The notes beneath the pieces are model-generated. The model saw nothing but the letters and a program-made list of their open reading frames with translations. It was not told the origin of the DNA and did no database searches. Of a DNA stretch of 64,000 bases, positions 47,420 to 59,864 are shown one piece after another. The DNA lies in the NCBI RefSeq assembly GCF_000003815.2, contig NC_049982.1, forward strand, positions 33,966,073 to 34,030,072. Direction: 5' to 3'. How positions within the stretch are numbered: the stretch's first letter is position 1; each line of letters begins with the position of its first letter. The DNA is from Branchiostoma floridae. Its lineage: Eukaryota; Chordata; Leptocardii; Amphioxiformes; Branchiostomatidae. The position numbers and the translations under genes were made by a program.

Positions 47420-48000
47420 GATACGTCCATTACAGTTAAGAACGGGAACCCAATCCCTGCTATTTTTTTGGTTCAGGCGATCGAACGTTTATGTGTTTCA
47501 ATACCTAATCCGATACTTTTATACGGAGTTATTTTGAAGAGAACATTTGCTGAACTGTAAGTTGTTATGTCGTATTCGATGAACTAAGTATGCCTGAGAT
47601 TGAATCATTAGGTCTGTGAGCCCCTGTGACTGTTAAAGTCGTTCTTTACCCCTTGAGCTCGTGGAAAACGTTTTATGTCAAGGGTTTCCGGAAAATGTAG
47701 ACCAGGTCAAGACTACAAAGCAGGCGGGCTACTTCCTCAGCAGGGCACCAACTTTTAGGCCCCCGTCGTCACAACAATCAAGACTTGGCATTTAGTTTCC
47801 CATTTTAAGTATCCCATAGCTACAAGCCATTTCCCAGAACGACAAAGTAGAGAGGATGACTAATAAATAACATTATATATATCATAATTCCATTCAATCA
47901 TACCACAGCAGCCACGGGCTCCAGAGTACACATTATGATATGCACTGATTTAGCCACGGTGACTCTTGAAGGGCATATTTTGCTTGTATACTATATACAG
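47420..48000. other. Non-coding stretch, nothing recognised
   Basis: No ORF, no clear repeat beyond short AT-rich runs. Confidence 0.5.
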
Positions 48001-48400
48001 TGGAAGCCATGTAATGGACTGATCCTGATCAAGCTGTGGCCAGTTCTGTCTGTCAAGCGCTGTTTTTGACAGAGATGTTTGAAATTAAAACATGATCGAT
48101 CGAACAGGAGGCGGGGCTTCAGGGGAGTCCATTGCACAGCGGATTACCGCACAATTCTGTTAATTGCACGGAAATTCCAAATGTCAAACCGGTGTTGTGC
48201 AACCCAGATATTTGCACGAAATGCTCAACTATGCAACCTTTGTTTACCCAATCCTGTAGTGTCGCTAACAGTACAGCAAATCAGACGGCCATATTGTTAG
48301 TCGCATCCCAAACCGGTGCTTAACTTTGCATTGTTGCACAACCCGGATAATTGCACAAAATGAGCTGGCAAATGGGGTGCACAATTACTTGTACTAGTAC
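48000..48400. mobile_element. Degraded pogo-like MITE
   Basis: ATACAGTGGAAGCCATGTAA at the left, GATAATTGCACAAAATGAGC and GGGGTGCACAATTACTTGTA at the right, with internal TTAATTGCACGGAA. It is the same family as 32974-33812 but with a decayed right terminus. Confidence 0.55.
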
Positions 48401-48419
48401 ACGGCCTCTACTATATAGT

Positions 48420-50890
48420 ACTAGTAGCACTCACAGTATACTATACTCAAATACTGGATACTTAAAAAGACAAATGGCCTGTAAGCCTGACTGGAGCTAA
48501 CATTTCCCGTTGGCTCTGCGCTGATGCGCTTTAGCTCCGGTTCCTGGGTGTCACTGCACTATTCTATCACCATCGGATAAAAATGCAAGTGAATACTAGT
48601 TTCTCAATATGAACACTATCTATGTGCAAGTTAATATACCTGTCCCTAAATGCAACAAAAACACTGGTAAAGTACCAGTCTTTAGAAACACACAGGTAAA
48701 CACACCAGTTCCTAAATACTAAAAAAAATATATTGGAGGTGAAGGTACCTAGTAGACAACTTTAGAAAAGTTGAAACTTTATACATATGAAATCCTTCAT
48801 ATTACTCTTTATTTTCATATTCATAGCCATGCCATTGTTTATAATAAGAATATCAATATAGTTGTACTAGTATGCTATGTATTGTGTGACTGTGAAATAC
48901 TAACTGTTAATGCAACAAATATTATAGCCATATGTCCTTCATTTTATAACATTGTTTCCAGATATAACAGGTTATTGTCAGTGCAAAGTATTATATCAAT
49001 GCGCAGATTGTCATTGAGGTACATGAATCTAAGTGTAAATGAATAAGTCGCATCTAATGACGGCATCGAAATTCATGTTGCAAACACATTGAACAAAATA
49101 AACACCATTGCCTTTCTCAGAATATGACATTTCCATTTATTCATTTTTAAATTATCATATTTTGCTGTTTGCTAATATTTTTGTTCAACACTCAGATACT
49201 TTAACTTTAACTTAACTCATCACCTAGACATTGTGTTTTGACTAGCAAGGATAGTACTACAATGTACTATTGTAAGAAGTCAAAACGAGGTGTTATGTTG
49301 TTGTAGGTAGTAAATGCACATATAGGCTAATATAGCCCTCTCATGCATACTAGTACAGCCATCTCATTTTTCCTAGGACATCAGTTCAGTAAGAGGGATG
49401 TAATCATCTGAATCAGACTGATTTTGGGGCACCTTCTTCTTTCCCTTTTTCTTCCCTTTTCCTTTGTCCCTTCAAGGGGGTATCTCTATATAGCCTCCTT
49501 TGTCCTTCCTGCTGCTTTTCCCCTTCCTACCTCCCCACAGGACTGTCTATTAAAAGTGACTCCATCCCTCTCCTGGGCAGCCTGTTGCAGACCTTCTGAA
49601 ACTCCTAACAGGAGCTGTACAGCTGTTGAGAGAGAAAATCATGATTTAATCCATAATGACCACTGCACTTTTTATTACCAAGGAGGTTTTATTAACCTCC
49701 TTGTTATTACATTTTATTTTCCTACTTCTCAGCTGGGTTCTGGTCTTGCTCTGATAAGGAAAAGTTGGCATTTCCAATATAACATGCTGATAACATGGAA
49801 CAACAGACCCTATCTGTACACAAAACTGTATCACTATCAGAGAAGATGTGGTAGTGGTACACCTTGAATCCCTAGTTCAAAATTTGTATTTTAAATGTTC
49901 ATAAATATTCGTACAGTGAGCAAGGAGGTTATATAGTGCTGTGGTGTGCCTAAATCAATTATGCAGTCCATATACACTACAACTACAAAATCCTGTCATA
50001 CATTATTAGATAGAAATCTAATAATACAACCTGATGGAAGAAATGCATGAAGTGTTTTCCTGCTGATTCAACCTCTTGGCTAAAGTGACTAAAATGTGTT
50101 CATATATTGCTATTGGCACTAGTGGTCACATCATTGCTGATTTTTACAACTAAAAGTATGTACATTTTCTCATAAATGATCTTACAGTATTAAACACTCC
50201 ATTACCATTTCAGACAACCATTAACACACTGTACATGTATAAGATTAAGTCTTTTAACAGTAGGGAAGGGTGGATGCTGTGGCACATAATGTGTTCTGTA
50301 CAAAGCCATCATGTAGCTCAGATCAAGGATACACACTTTTGACTACTAGGTCATCCTGATTGTATAGAAGTGCCTTTAGGTCTGTTGGACCTAAATTACA
50401 GGGGGTTTGGAGCTTATGTCCCTCAGGAACCTATGATTGCGTGTGTACAGTGTATACATGTTGAATTTTAAAAGCAACCATTTTTCTCTTCAAATACTCC
50501 AGTGTTTGAAAATCTGTTTATTGTTAATCAACACAACCCAAGCTGCTATATTACCACAACCCAAGCTGTCTGGCATGGCAGATAAATGTGTGACAAGCTG
50601 TGAAATTTCCATTGTTCTCCTAGGGTAGTCTGGTACCCTGCTGAAGGAGCTTACAACAAATTGATTGGCCATATTGTTCCTCTGTCCAAGAGAAACATTT
50701 CATCCTGGGAATGAATGGCAGTCCAATTTCCACCACCCTGTCAGGCTGCCCATGTGAATGTTTTACATATGCCATTTTCGGAGACATATTGAGGAAATCT
50801 CTGAATATCAGAGTGCTGTTTGCTGAGAACATACAAATGAAGTACACAAATTCAAATGTAATACAATCTAGCTCTACAACTGGATAAAAA
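48420..50890. other. Long AT-rich non-coding stretch
   Basis: A 147-codon plus-strand ORF (49424-49867) has no recognisable domain. At 49679-49703 is a hairpin, CAAGGAGGTT-TTATT-AACCTCCTTG, the same motif core as the 31235/31415 repeats. Otherwise nothing is recognised. Confidence 0.5.
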
Positions 50891-50894
50891 TGGA

Positions 50895-53130
50895 GATTAT
50901 CTTAAAACATAATCAAGTACAATAATGAATAAATATGGTGCTAAGGTATCACCCTGAAGAACTCCAGTAACTATCTCAAATGAACTAGTCTCACCATCAG
51001 AAGTAATCACAGAGGCTATGGTATTTCTATACAAAGCCCTAATTGCATCTATGAGACATTGTGGAATGCCATACTGTGCTAAAATATCAAACATTACATC
51101 TCTGTCAATACTATTGAATGCTTTACGGAAATCAACGAACAGCAACACAAATTCCTTATTACATCTCTTCATTTCTTCAATAATACGACGTATTGCGAGT
51201 ATCTGAGAAATAGTCGACCTTCCCTTTCTAAACCCATTTTGATTCCTTCTAAGGATAGGATCAATAACAGGAGTAAGATGGTTAAGTAAAAGTTTGTTAT
51301 ACACCTTTGCAGCAATGGGAGTGAGAGTAATTCCTCTATAGTTAGAGGCAGATGTTAGATCACCTTTTTTAGGTATTGGCACAATTCCTCCTTTGAGCCA
51401 GGATGATGGAGGTCTGTGTGACATAAATGTTTGATTGCACAAGTGTAACAAAAGGTCATGAAATACTGGGTCTTTCCAAATAATGGCTGGTATATTATCC
51501 AGACCAGGAGACTTATTGGCAGGTAAAGATTTCAGAACTATTTCAAGTTCACTTAAGGTAAAAAGATCTGTTGAGATGTCTACTTCTTGTTCCACTACAG
51601 GTTCCATCTTGAGTTGTCGGTCAGAAGGAGTTCTTGTAGCTTGTAGCTGAACCTAGGAGGGACTTAAAGTGTGTTAACCAGTTGTCTTTCCTCTCGTCTG
51701 GAGATCCCCCTTTTAACTTAACTGTTGGTTTGGATTTCCGGCCTGTTAGTTCATTGATAGTTCTCCAGGCAGCATCGTGTTGCTTCGTGACATGAAGATG
51801 GGCAATGCTATCAATTTTTCCTTGGATGAATTCCGCTTCTGCACTTGCATATGCTTCATCCAAGTGTCTCTGGGCTTTTCTTAGTTTTTTTGTAGCTAGT
51901 TCTGGTGGCTCTATTCTCATACACTTGTTTTGCTGTAATCACTTCCTTACGTGCATCGTTGACAAGGGTGTGAGAACTCAACGGTGGAGATTTAGATTTC
52001 TTTTTCTTAGGTAGTGTAGAGAGAGCAATTTCTTCTGTTGCCTCGATAAAGTTGTTGTAAGTTGTTTCAATGTCATCAGAAGGGTCTGTGACAACATCAA
52101 ATTGGTTTTTCACATCAAGAACAAATTGGTGTTTCAATGTAGGGTTCCTGGTTACTGCTCTCCAGTCTACCCTTTTCATAGGGTTTGACTGGGGTGGTTT
52201 CTTAGATGCCCTAAGACTGAGGCAGGTAATACAGGATACCATTCGATGGTCTGATCCTACAGTGGAGAATGACGAAAAAGCCAGACAATCCCTGATACTG
52301 TTTCTCCATTTTCTACGAGTCATAATGTAGTCGATTTGTGAGCGGTGTCCCGCAGGATGTTGATGTGTCCATAGTTTGTTCAGAGGCTTCATGAATTTGG
52401 TATTGCATATCATCAAGCCAAATTCCTGGGTATAGTCAAGCAGTTTACGTCCATTTCTGTTTGTTGGTCTGTTATATGTGAAAACTGGATCTTTGTGTCC
52501 TATTTGGCCATTGAAACCACCTGCAATAACAAGAAAGTTGTGTGCAGGTACATTTTCGGTGGTTCTTTTGAGGTCGTTGTAAAAGTCATCCACATTACTT
52601 TCTTCACTGCAGTTTGTAGGGCTGTACGCCGCGATGACAGATATCCTGGGATTTCCATCGAATTCTGCAGTCAATATCCGTTCACTGACCCTCCTTACCT
52701 TGAGCAGGTTGTCTGACGCTCTCGGGGACAGTAGAACTCCAACTCCTCCAATGGTGGATCGTTGGGAGTTCTTTGTTGCCGAGGCTGTTACGAGGAGATA
52801 GTTGTCAATACATGTGTGCTTGATCTCATTTCGTGGATGAAAAATTCTATGCTCTTGTATGCAAATAACATCAATATCATACTTGGCAGAGTAGTTGACA
52901 AGTTCCTGTTGTCTACTTGCTTTTGCAATAGTTCTGACATTAAAAGTACTGAAGACTGTGGGAACCTTGTATTTCAGAAGTTTAAGTTTTACCTTCTCAT
53001 TTTGAGCTTGTGTTCCTCCCGTGGTGGGGGTGGTACTGTAGTGATTGAGTGTAACTGTCAGGGAGAATGCAGCTGGATATGGAGTTCGATTTGTTGGTGA
53101 AAGGGCTCTTGAGTGATCAGCACTTCGCAC
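50895..53130 (-). pseudogene. LINE with endonuclease and partial reverse transcriptase (broken)
   Basis: The 5' part (53130-51856) encodes an apurinic-type endonuclease: TFNVRTIAK, IDVICIQEHRIF (catalytic Glu), HPAGHRSQIDYIMTRRKWRN and VGSDHRMVSC (SDH intact). The usual GDFN box reads AGGFNGQIG, so the Asp is missing. A one-base shift in an A run near 51893 breaks the frame; the next segment (51920-51621) continues LRKAQRHLDEAY, then a stop. From 51607 the RT reads NKSPGLDNIPAIIW, IPKKGDLTSASNYRGITL, NQNGFRKGRSTISQ, LLFVDFRKAFNSID and GVLQGDTLAPYLF, and stops at 50895 before the YADD box. Loss of the 3' half is unlike normal 5' truncation. APE-type non-LTR; clade unresolved. Confidence 0.85.
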
Positions 53131-53540
53131 TAGTCCTTTCGATAGCTGGTTACAGGCGCGGCTCGCTAGACCTGCGTCCGGGTTTTCTTCAGGAGTAGCT
53201 TTCTCCTCGTTGTGGTATCTTGGTTAAAGCTGCATGTTGGGTCCCGACCACCCACGCTAAGAAAGTCACATACTTCGTCTTCTTCACTATGACGGTGAAA
53301 ACACCCTTGAAGGTGTCTTGCTAATTTTGCTTGAGGTCACGTAGAATAATTCATCAACAAAAGAAAAAGTCGGGAAAATAATAATAAAATACAGCAGCAA
53401 GTGTGAACACACGCCACTAGGGTGGGAGTGGGGCACCCCTCACTTCTGCCACAGTACTGTAGTACATTTGTAGAAAGATGACTATTCTAAATAACGAACA
53501 AAAATTGAAACTCAAAAGTACTGTAAACCCTACCTAAACA
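53131..53540. other. Non-coding stretch upstream of the LINE
   Basis: Probably includes the LINE 5' UTR (53131-53330, GC-richer, up to about AGGTGTCTTGC). Beyond that nothing is recognised. Confidence 0.35.
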
Positions 53541-54849
53541 ATATATGACACAAGTATGGGGCACCATAGGCCTCCTGAACTTAGGATTGAGATGGATTCC
53601 ATATCCAAGTCCAGGGAGCTCCCAGGATCATTAATGTTCTGGAGTCAACAAAAGTCATTTATTTAAGATTCTTAGTATCCTACCTCATGAAGAGAAAGGT
53701 TGTTCCTCCATCGCAGTGGGGTGCAGAAACCATCCACAGAGACATGGCATGCTAGGCTGAAAGAACCGCAGACAGGCTTTAGGATCCATGTGGGTTGGAC
53801 ATGTACTAGTATTCTGAAAAGATAGAAAAAAAGAATGAATATATGATGACATCTTGGGGACAACACAGAAACTTCACATAACTATTACAGTATTAATTTA
53901 CATCAGAATTTCCTTTGGGTATAGATTAAGATCTTCTTTTTCCATATCAACTGAGGATTTTCATGACTTCAATGAAAGAAGTTTCTGTGAGGGAGATTGA
54001 ATGTGACAAAAAGTCATGACTCATGAGAAGGGCTGCATACCTAAACGTAACACCAGGTACACCATACAGGACATAAAAGTTAACCCGTCCAGCCCTGGAT
54101 CTGTTCGGAACCAGAACAAAAATTTAAACTGAAATATCTGTTGCGTGCTAGTTACACGGTTCCTGGGTATCACTTTGGTCACATTTGATTTGGTGTCACT
54201 TCAAGTTCAAAGTTGGCTCTGATTTCAAGCTTCAGGGCAGCATGACTTCTTTTCCTGTGCTAAAATTGTCATTTTTATCTTTGTGGTACGTAGGATTTAC
54301 ACATTTTCTAGTAGTACTGTAGTACTTGTAGAAGTAGTTACTCTACTATTCCAGTACATGTACTTAATTGCAGTGCTGCAGGGGTCCCTGATTCAGAAGT
54401 GGGCAGCAGTCTTGAAATAAAGCATGGTATATTTACATTATCAGCACAAACCAAAGAAGTCAATGACCTGTGACAAATTTTATGATCAATAATTGCATGT
54501 ATGAGAAAAATCAACCTAACATACCGTCCATACTTCTGGGAGGTGGAGAGAATTCTCATGGTGGAGTTCCAAGCAGCTCAAACAGAATGTTGCTGTTGTC
54601 CCAGCAACTATAGACGTCCATGGGCTCAGTCCCTGCTTACAAATCATACCAAAGAAGGATGTTGGAGCACTGACAGCTCTGTAACCAGTTGCGAGAAGTT
54701 TGTCGTGAATGTCCCTCCACCCAGTCACTTGGAGTTGTTTTGAGCGCAACACATAATCTGTGGGTCTGTGTTTGGTCCTGAGAACTGTTCTCTGGTGGTG
54801 GCGACGACAGTGGAGGATGAACCAGAGGGTTGTCATTAAGTTGTGCCAT
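53540..54849 (-). CDS. Candidate small minus-strand gene, unrecognised
   Basis: An open segment at 54836-54516 reads HRPTDYVLRSKQLQVTGWRD, IHDKLLATGYRAVSAPTSFF, a hydrophobic GLSPWTSIVAGTTATFCLSC, and ends TGG ACG|gtatgt, a plausible donor. Downstream, cttttcag at 53821 opens either NTSTCPTHMDPKACLRFF (in phase) or ILVHVQPTWILKPVC with donor GAG|gtagga, and gactccag at about 53634 opens NINDPGSSLDLDMES to a stop. Composition looks coding and one membrane-like segment is visible, but I do not recognise a family and exon joining is ambiguous. It could be a real gene, a retained fragment or chance. Confidence 0.3.
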
Positions 54850-54997
54850 TGCTAGGTGTAGTAAACTCGTCGACTTTTTGCCAGTCGATACGTTGGTGAA
54901 CTTACTCTTTGATTTGAACTTGAATTAATGGCATGCTAAAATTTGAGAAAGTATAAGAAAAAGAGCAAATGAGGATACCAGCAGCTTGCAGCAAAGC

Positions 54998-56117
54998 AAA
55001 ACTACCGAAGTCACGGGTTCCTCTCTCAGCACTCGGTGTCCAGTGCGGAAGGTGCCTTCCGCACTGGAAGTCTTGTGCCGAAGTTACGTCCGCACTAGGT
55101 GTCCAGTGGTGACACGACTTGAGCACTGGAAACTCCGAATCAGCACTGGAAACCGAGTGCTGACAGTACCTTCCGCACTGGAAAACAAGTGACGACAATT
55201 CTCCCGCACTTACGTTGTAATATTTGGCAATGTTAATCATTAAAAAAAAAGTTATGAAGTATTGACCAAAATCAACACAACCTCCCCAAATGTTTCGATG
55301 ATGGTATGATAGACTCTGCCACTAGAATCGCCACTCCCCCAATTTCTAGTAGCTTTGAAGTGTAATGTGATGCACCTGGGAAATGCAACATGCTAGGATG
55401 GTTTCCATGCCAACCTTTCCCTTGGCACGCGCCGGTGGCGGCACAGCTCATCATGCACACACAGGCGGTAGATGTCAACAAAGACTATGAAACCTGCACG
55501 CGCCACTGCTGACTGACGGCAACTTTCAACAATATAAACAACAGATTTGCGTGGGGAAAATGATAGTTTTTTTAGATCCCGCTGTCGTCTAAAAGCTTAA
55601 ACTCAGCACTAGAAAGTCCCAGTACTTTTTGGACACGAGCACTAGAAACCCAGTGCTGAAAGGTCCTGAAATGATCATAGCACTCGGCTTCTAGTGCTGA
55701 AGTGATCTTAGCACTCGGCTTCCTGTGCCGAAAAGTCACCGAGCACTGGAAAACCCAGTGCGGAACCCGTGACTTAGGTAGATCGGCACTCGGTTATCCA
55801 GTGCTGAATGACCCCCGCACTGGGTAACCAGTGCTGAACGACCTTTCAACCAGCCTTCCGCACTGGAAGCCGAGTGCTGAGCGGATTCCAGCACTGGAAA
55901 ACGAGTGCTGAGCGGACTTCAGCACTGGAAAACTAGTGCTTAGACAAGGTTCAGCTCTTGAATTCCAGTGCTGACGGGTCTTCAGCACTCGAACAAAGCC
56001 GTTCCGCACTGGAATTCCTGTGCTGAAGATTCTTCCGCACTGGGCCCCTAGTGTCGACGTCATTTTCTCCACGAATTCCGCACTGGGCGCCCAGTGCGGA
56101 ACCCGTGACTTCGGTAT
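54998..56117. repeat. Cluster of ~19 short hairpins with TACCGAAGTCACGGGTTCC ends
   Basis: Outer ends TACCGAAGTCACGGGTTCC and GGAACCCGTGACTTCGGTA are inverted; a third copy (GGAACCCGTGACTTAGGTA) lies at 55744-55763. Between them, about 19 units of the type GCACTGG-AAANC-CCAGTGC (stem 6-8 bp, loop 3-6) occur, five at 55026-55195 and fourteen at 55603-56100, spaced around 30-40 bp. The middle (55200-55600) is unique sequence. No target duplication beyond a possible TA. Probably one or two foldback-type elements. Confidence 0.85.
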
Positions 56118-56330
56118 ACTTGCACCAGCAAAACAGTATTTGGAAGGGCACAACAGAAGGGGATAACGTTACATGCTTTTTTTTCATTTTTTTTTCAGTA
56201 GGGACTTCAAAAGCAACAGTTCACAGCCATATCAATTCATATTACATATACATGTGGCACATCGGCCATTGATAAGAATAACTGCCCTAACTTTGACGAA
56301 GTCCATGTCCAAAATTTAGTTACATTAGAA

Positions 56331-57330
56331 ACAAGAGTTCGTAGACCTCAGGCCTGCATGAAATGTATTGGGTGTCTGTAGGCCTATTGTGTATTTTTTT
56401 CCCTTTTTGTCCGTGTTTGCGTGGTTGGAAAATGTGCACCATGCAAAAGTCTGAAATTCCATTTTCGGAATGTGTAAGTATGGGCATGGATGAACATTAC
56501 TTATTTTGGATTTCTTAACCATGTAATCAACCACAGTACCTTGAATTTGTTGAGACGACTTTTCCTACCTTTTTTTGTCTCAGATGGCCCTTGTAGTTAT
56601 TCTGTCACATATGATATATTCAGTACTGATATCTTCCTATTTCAATGTACTGACCTAATGCAGCTGCTAAATCTCCTTAGTGTGGCAATGATATTCATTA
56701 AAGATTTATTTCTGGAGTGCTATAACACTTGACACTGGAAGGTTATTTGCATAATTTGACCAATTAAGTTTTTACAGTAGTTCCATAGACAACATAGAAT
56801 AGTGGTAGCCCCCATCCAGCAGCAACAGTTAGTCCCCAGGGTGGTATGATATTTTTATTCAACCATCCAACTAAAACCTAAACCTAAGTGACAAAATGCA
56901 ACAAACGATACCAAATTTAAAATAGAACAAAGCTTCTACCACTCAACCCTGTATGTACTATAGATTAAGCAGGCCCAAAAATCAAGCGACCATGACTAGG
57001 CCCAAACTACAAATTACCTGCATACAATACGGAAATGGCATCCCTAAAGAAACAACAAGAAACACAGGAAGATAATATACATACCTTTCTCTTACACCCA
57101 AGCTCTATACATTTCTCCTCCACTTTAGAAAGTTGTATCTTCTTCTGATTGCCAAACAGGGTAAAGGAACTTGTACCAGAACTTTAAACTCTCAAAACAC
57201 CACAAAGACTAAGAAGCAAACTCAAATTGTACCTAACAGCAACAGATACTAGTACAAACTGAACTGAACTAGTACATCATCTGGCTGGAAACACTGTTGA
57301 TACAAAGTAACCTGATACATTGAAGGTGGC
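56331..57330 (+). repeat. Left arm of 5.4-kb inverted repeat
   Basis: Starts CAAGAGTTCGTAGACCTCAG and runs to TTTGTATC-type sequence near 57320. It matches the complement of 60525-61742 almost throughout, including the same chance ORF (GPCSYSVTYDIFSTDIFLFQ). It lacks about 210 bp present in the right arm (about 60965-61175). Its outer end belongs to the CAAGAGTTC/CCTGCATGAAAT repeat family. Confidence 0.92.
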
Positions 57331-57454
57331 AGAAGCCAGTGCAAAAACAGATGACGATTCTACACCTAAGCTTAAAGACCTATCAATCAACCCAAACCCA
57401 ACCAAACCAAGCAGATATTGGGGGATGCCCCAACCACACAAAAACAGGGTCAAC

Positions 57455-58045
57455 CTACAGTATCAAGTTCAAGCACTAGGAGGCCCAAAATCAAACCTGA
57501 CCACCAGAACACCAGCAACAACCCACGAAACAAATAGCAACACGATGGCACCTTGCGTTCCGGAGATACAGCGCACGCGCAGTGCCCGCACAAAAGGTAA
57601 CCTGGAATGTCAAGTTCAAGCACCAAGGGCGCCAAAATCAAAATTGAGAATTATTCAGCCACGGCCAACACATGTGCCAAATATCATTGCGCCCGCACTA
57701 CCGCACTAACCGTTCAGAAGATATAACTCCGGAAATACCCCTCCCGGACACAAAATTCGACCTGCCGCGTCAAGTTCAAACGCGACAAGGCCCAAAGTCA
57801 ATCCTAGGCAACAGGCAACAACTTCCCACCCATGCACCAAAAATCGTCGCAATGACGCGTATCGTTCCGGACACACAGCGCCAAAAGTGCCCCCAAAACA
57901 CCAAAAATGCCACCTGCAATGTCAAGTTCAAGCGCCAGGAGGCCCAAAATCAAACCTGAGTGTCAGGCCACCACCCCCAACCCACGTACCAAAAATCGCC
58001 GTGCTCGCACCATCCGTTCTCGAGATACAGCGCCCTAAATCCCCA
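57455..58045 (+). repeat. ~150-bp tandem repeat, about 4 copies
   Basis: GTCAAGTTCAAGCGCCAGGA-type starts at about 57463, 57609, 57768 and 57919, each followed by GGCCCAAAATCAAACCTGA, CCCACGTACCAAAAATC and CGTTCTCGAGATACAGCGC. Copies are diverged. ORFs over it only translate the repeat. Confidence 0.8.
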
Positions 58046-58429
58046 GCTTCCAAATTTTCCCACGCCCGTGAAAACCATACTTGCATACATGCAGGTAAAA
58101 AGATACTAAAATATCTAACGGGTTCCTTCCGTTGACATGTAAGTACTCAAGGTCGCCCCCCTCCCCAGGTAGGAGACACATCTCAGAATTACACGTTTGC
58201 AGAAGTAGAAGTAGTTGAACCTGCGATACTAGTAATTTGCGAAGACGTAACATTATATAACGTTTACCTTCAGGCAATTCCAGGGCCAGAGAGACAGTCA
58301 AAATCAATCCGTAAGTTCGATGCAAAAAAACACAACAAACGCAGACGAGCGCCTGCAGACGAATGTTTGACCGAACCGCGGGCCTCGCTTTGGGCAGCTT
58401 CTCAACATGCCTACCAGCAGCTTGAAACC

Positions 58430-58600
58430 TTCCCTTGATGAGAACTAAGTTGAAACTGCCAACAATAACTTCTCCGGAAATTTCTATCGATGACCTTATA
58501 ATTTTTACTTTCGATCCTCTGGACCCAGAGTGGGATTGCCTTCTGTGAAACCTTCCCGTCAGTCTGTGCGTGAATCACTTGAAGGTCTCGGACCGGAGTT
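58430..58600. repeat. Inverted-repeat partner of 47250-47410
   Basis: Complementary in order to the 47.3-kb copy (GAGAACTAAGTTGAAACTGC, TTTCTATCGATGACCTTATA, GAAACCTTCCCGTCAGTCTG). Located between the arms of the 5.4-kb inverted repeat. Confidence 0.6.
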
Positions 58601-59089
58601 TCTTTTACGATTTCGGAGGTTGGCGGACAGCCTCAGGCCGAAGGGCTACAGTTCCGCTATTATAGATAAAAGAAACGTAGGGCGCAAAATATATTCAATA
58701 CGTTGGAAAGCGGGTTCCTGCTTCTTTCCGAGAAACTTATTGGTACCGTCTGTTGACTCTTTATTTTGGGTAGAATATGTTAGTAAAATTTTAATTTTTG
58801 ACCCGAAAAGTTTAATTTTTTAACCCTTTTTTGATCGAAGCTGCTTAGTAAAAACGAATTTTCCCAGGATAACGGCCGACGCGGCAGAAAAGCTAAATTC
58901 GTCATGTTTTTGAAAAATGAAAATAAAAAAAAGTCATGTGATGACTTTTTTGAAATCTCCGTTGACGTAAATTCATCGAAATCGCATGAAAAACGCTGCT
59001 ATTTGGGTCATCAGGCGAAAAACCGCATCACCGTTGCAGCGGACTGATACAAAAATGGTTTCGCTGGACGACCAACTACGCCTCGCACA

Positions 59090-59815
59090 AAAATAATACA
59101 ACCCACGGGCTTTTCAGGAAATACAACAAATCTATGCTCAGCTATAACGATCACCAAGCAAAAGGGAGCCAAGTTTAGGGAGACAGCCGCGCACTTCCGG
59201 CCTATTACACCACTGGTCAGATTTGAACTCCGACCCGGAACCTCAAGGTAGCAGAACACAGTACTAATGGGCGAACCCCGGGGGTCTATGACGCGGTACA
59301 TAAAATAGTACGGATAAACTTGTTGAAGGAGAGGTAAAAAGCCTTATTTGAGGGGCAGCCAGATATAACCTGTGCTACGTGGTCACGGAAGGTGTCGACT
59401 CTGAGACTGCATGGTTTTGATTGTGAAAGTTTTCTATTTCGTGTATAAATGCGCCCCATTACGCAAGTGCCTTTCTAGCGTGAGCCGGCTGCAGTTCTGT
59501 GACCTCCGCAGAGGGGCATTTCAAAGAGGGTGTGAGAAGACGATACGCCGACAGGATTGTTTTGTTTTTTTAATATTTTGTGGCTTGTACCTTCAACTCA
59601 AACATAACCAATTTTGGTATTCCAAAAGTGCACCCTACTATATTTTTGATGCGTCGAAGCCAGTCACCTTGAGGCCCTTAACTATAGAAATCCCCATAGG
59701 CCGAAAACTGTGTTCTGCTACCTTGTCTACCTAATTTTGGCTCCCTATTGCTTGGTGAACGTTGTAGCTGAGCATAGATTTGTTATATTTCCTGAAAAGC
59801 CAGTGGATTCTATTA
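59090..59815. repeat. Short inverted pair flanking a T-loop-like sequence
   Basis: TGAGCATAGATTTGTTRTAT with TTTCCTGAAAAGCC occurs on the minus strand at 59105-59165 and on the plus strand at 59735-59810. Between them, on the minus strand, GAGTTCAAATCT within a GGTCGG/CTGACC stem (about 59215-59235) resembles a tRNA T-arm. It is consistent with a tRNA-derived SINE but too little else matches. Confidence 0.3.
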
Positions 59816-59864
59816 TTGTGGGTTGTGGCTATTGACAGGATCGTCCTGTCAACAGTAGAAAACT

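Noticed and set aside
49424-49867. 147-codon ORF as a gene
   Set aside because: No domain, no splice context, and it runs across a repeat-type hairpin (CAAGGAGGTT/AACCTCCTTG).
59215-59285. tRNA gene on the minus strand
   Set aside because: A T-arm-like stem-loop is visible, but no convincing acceptor, D or anticodon arms can be folded.
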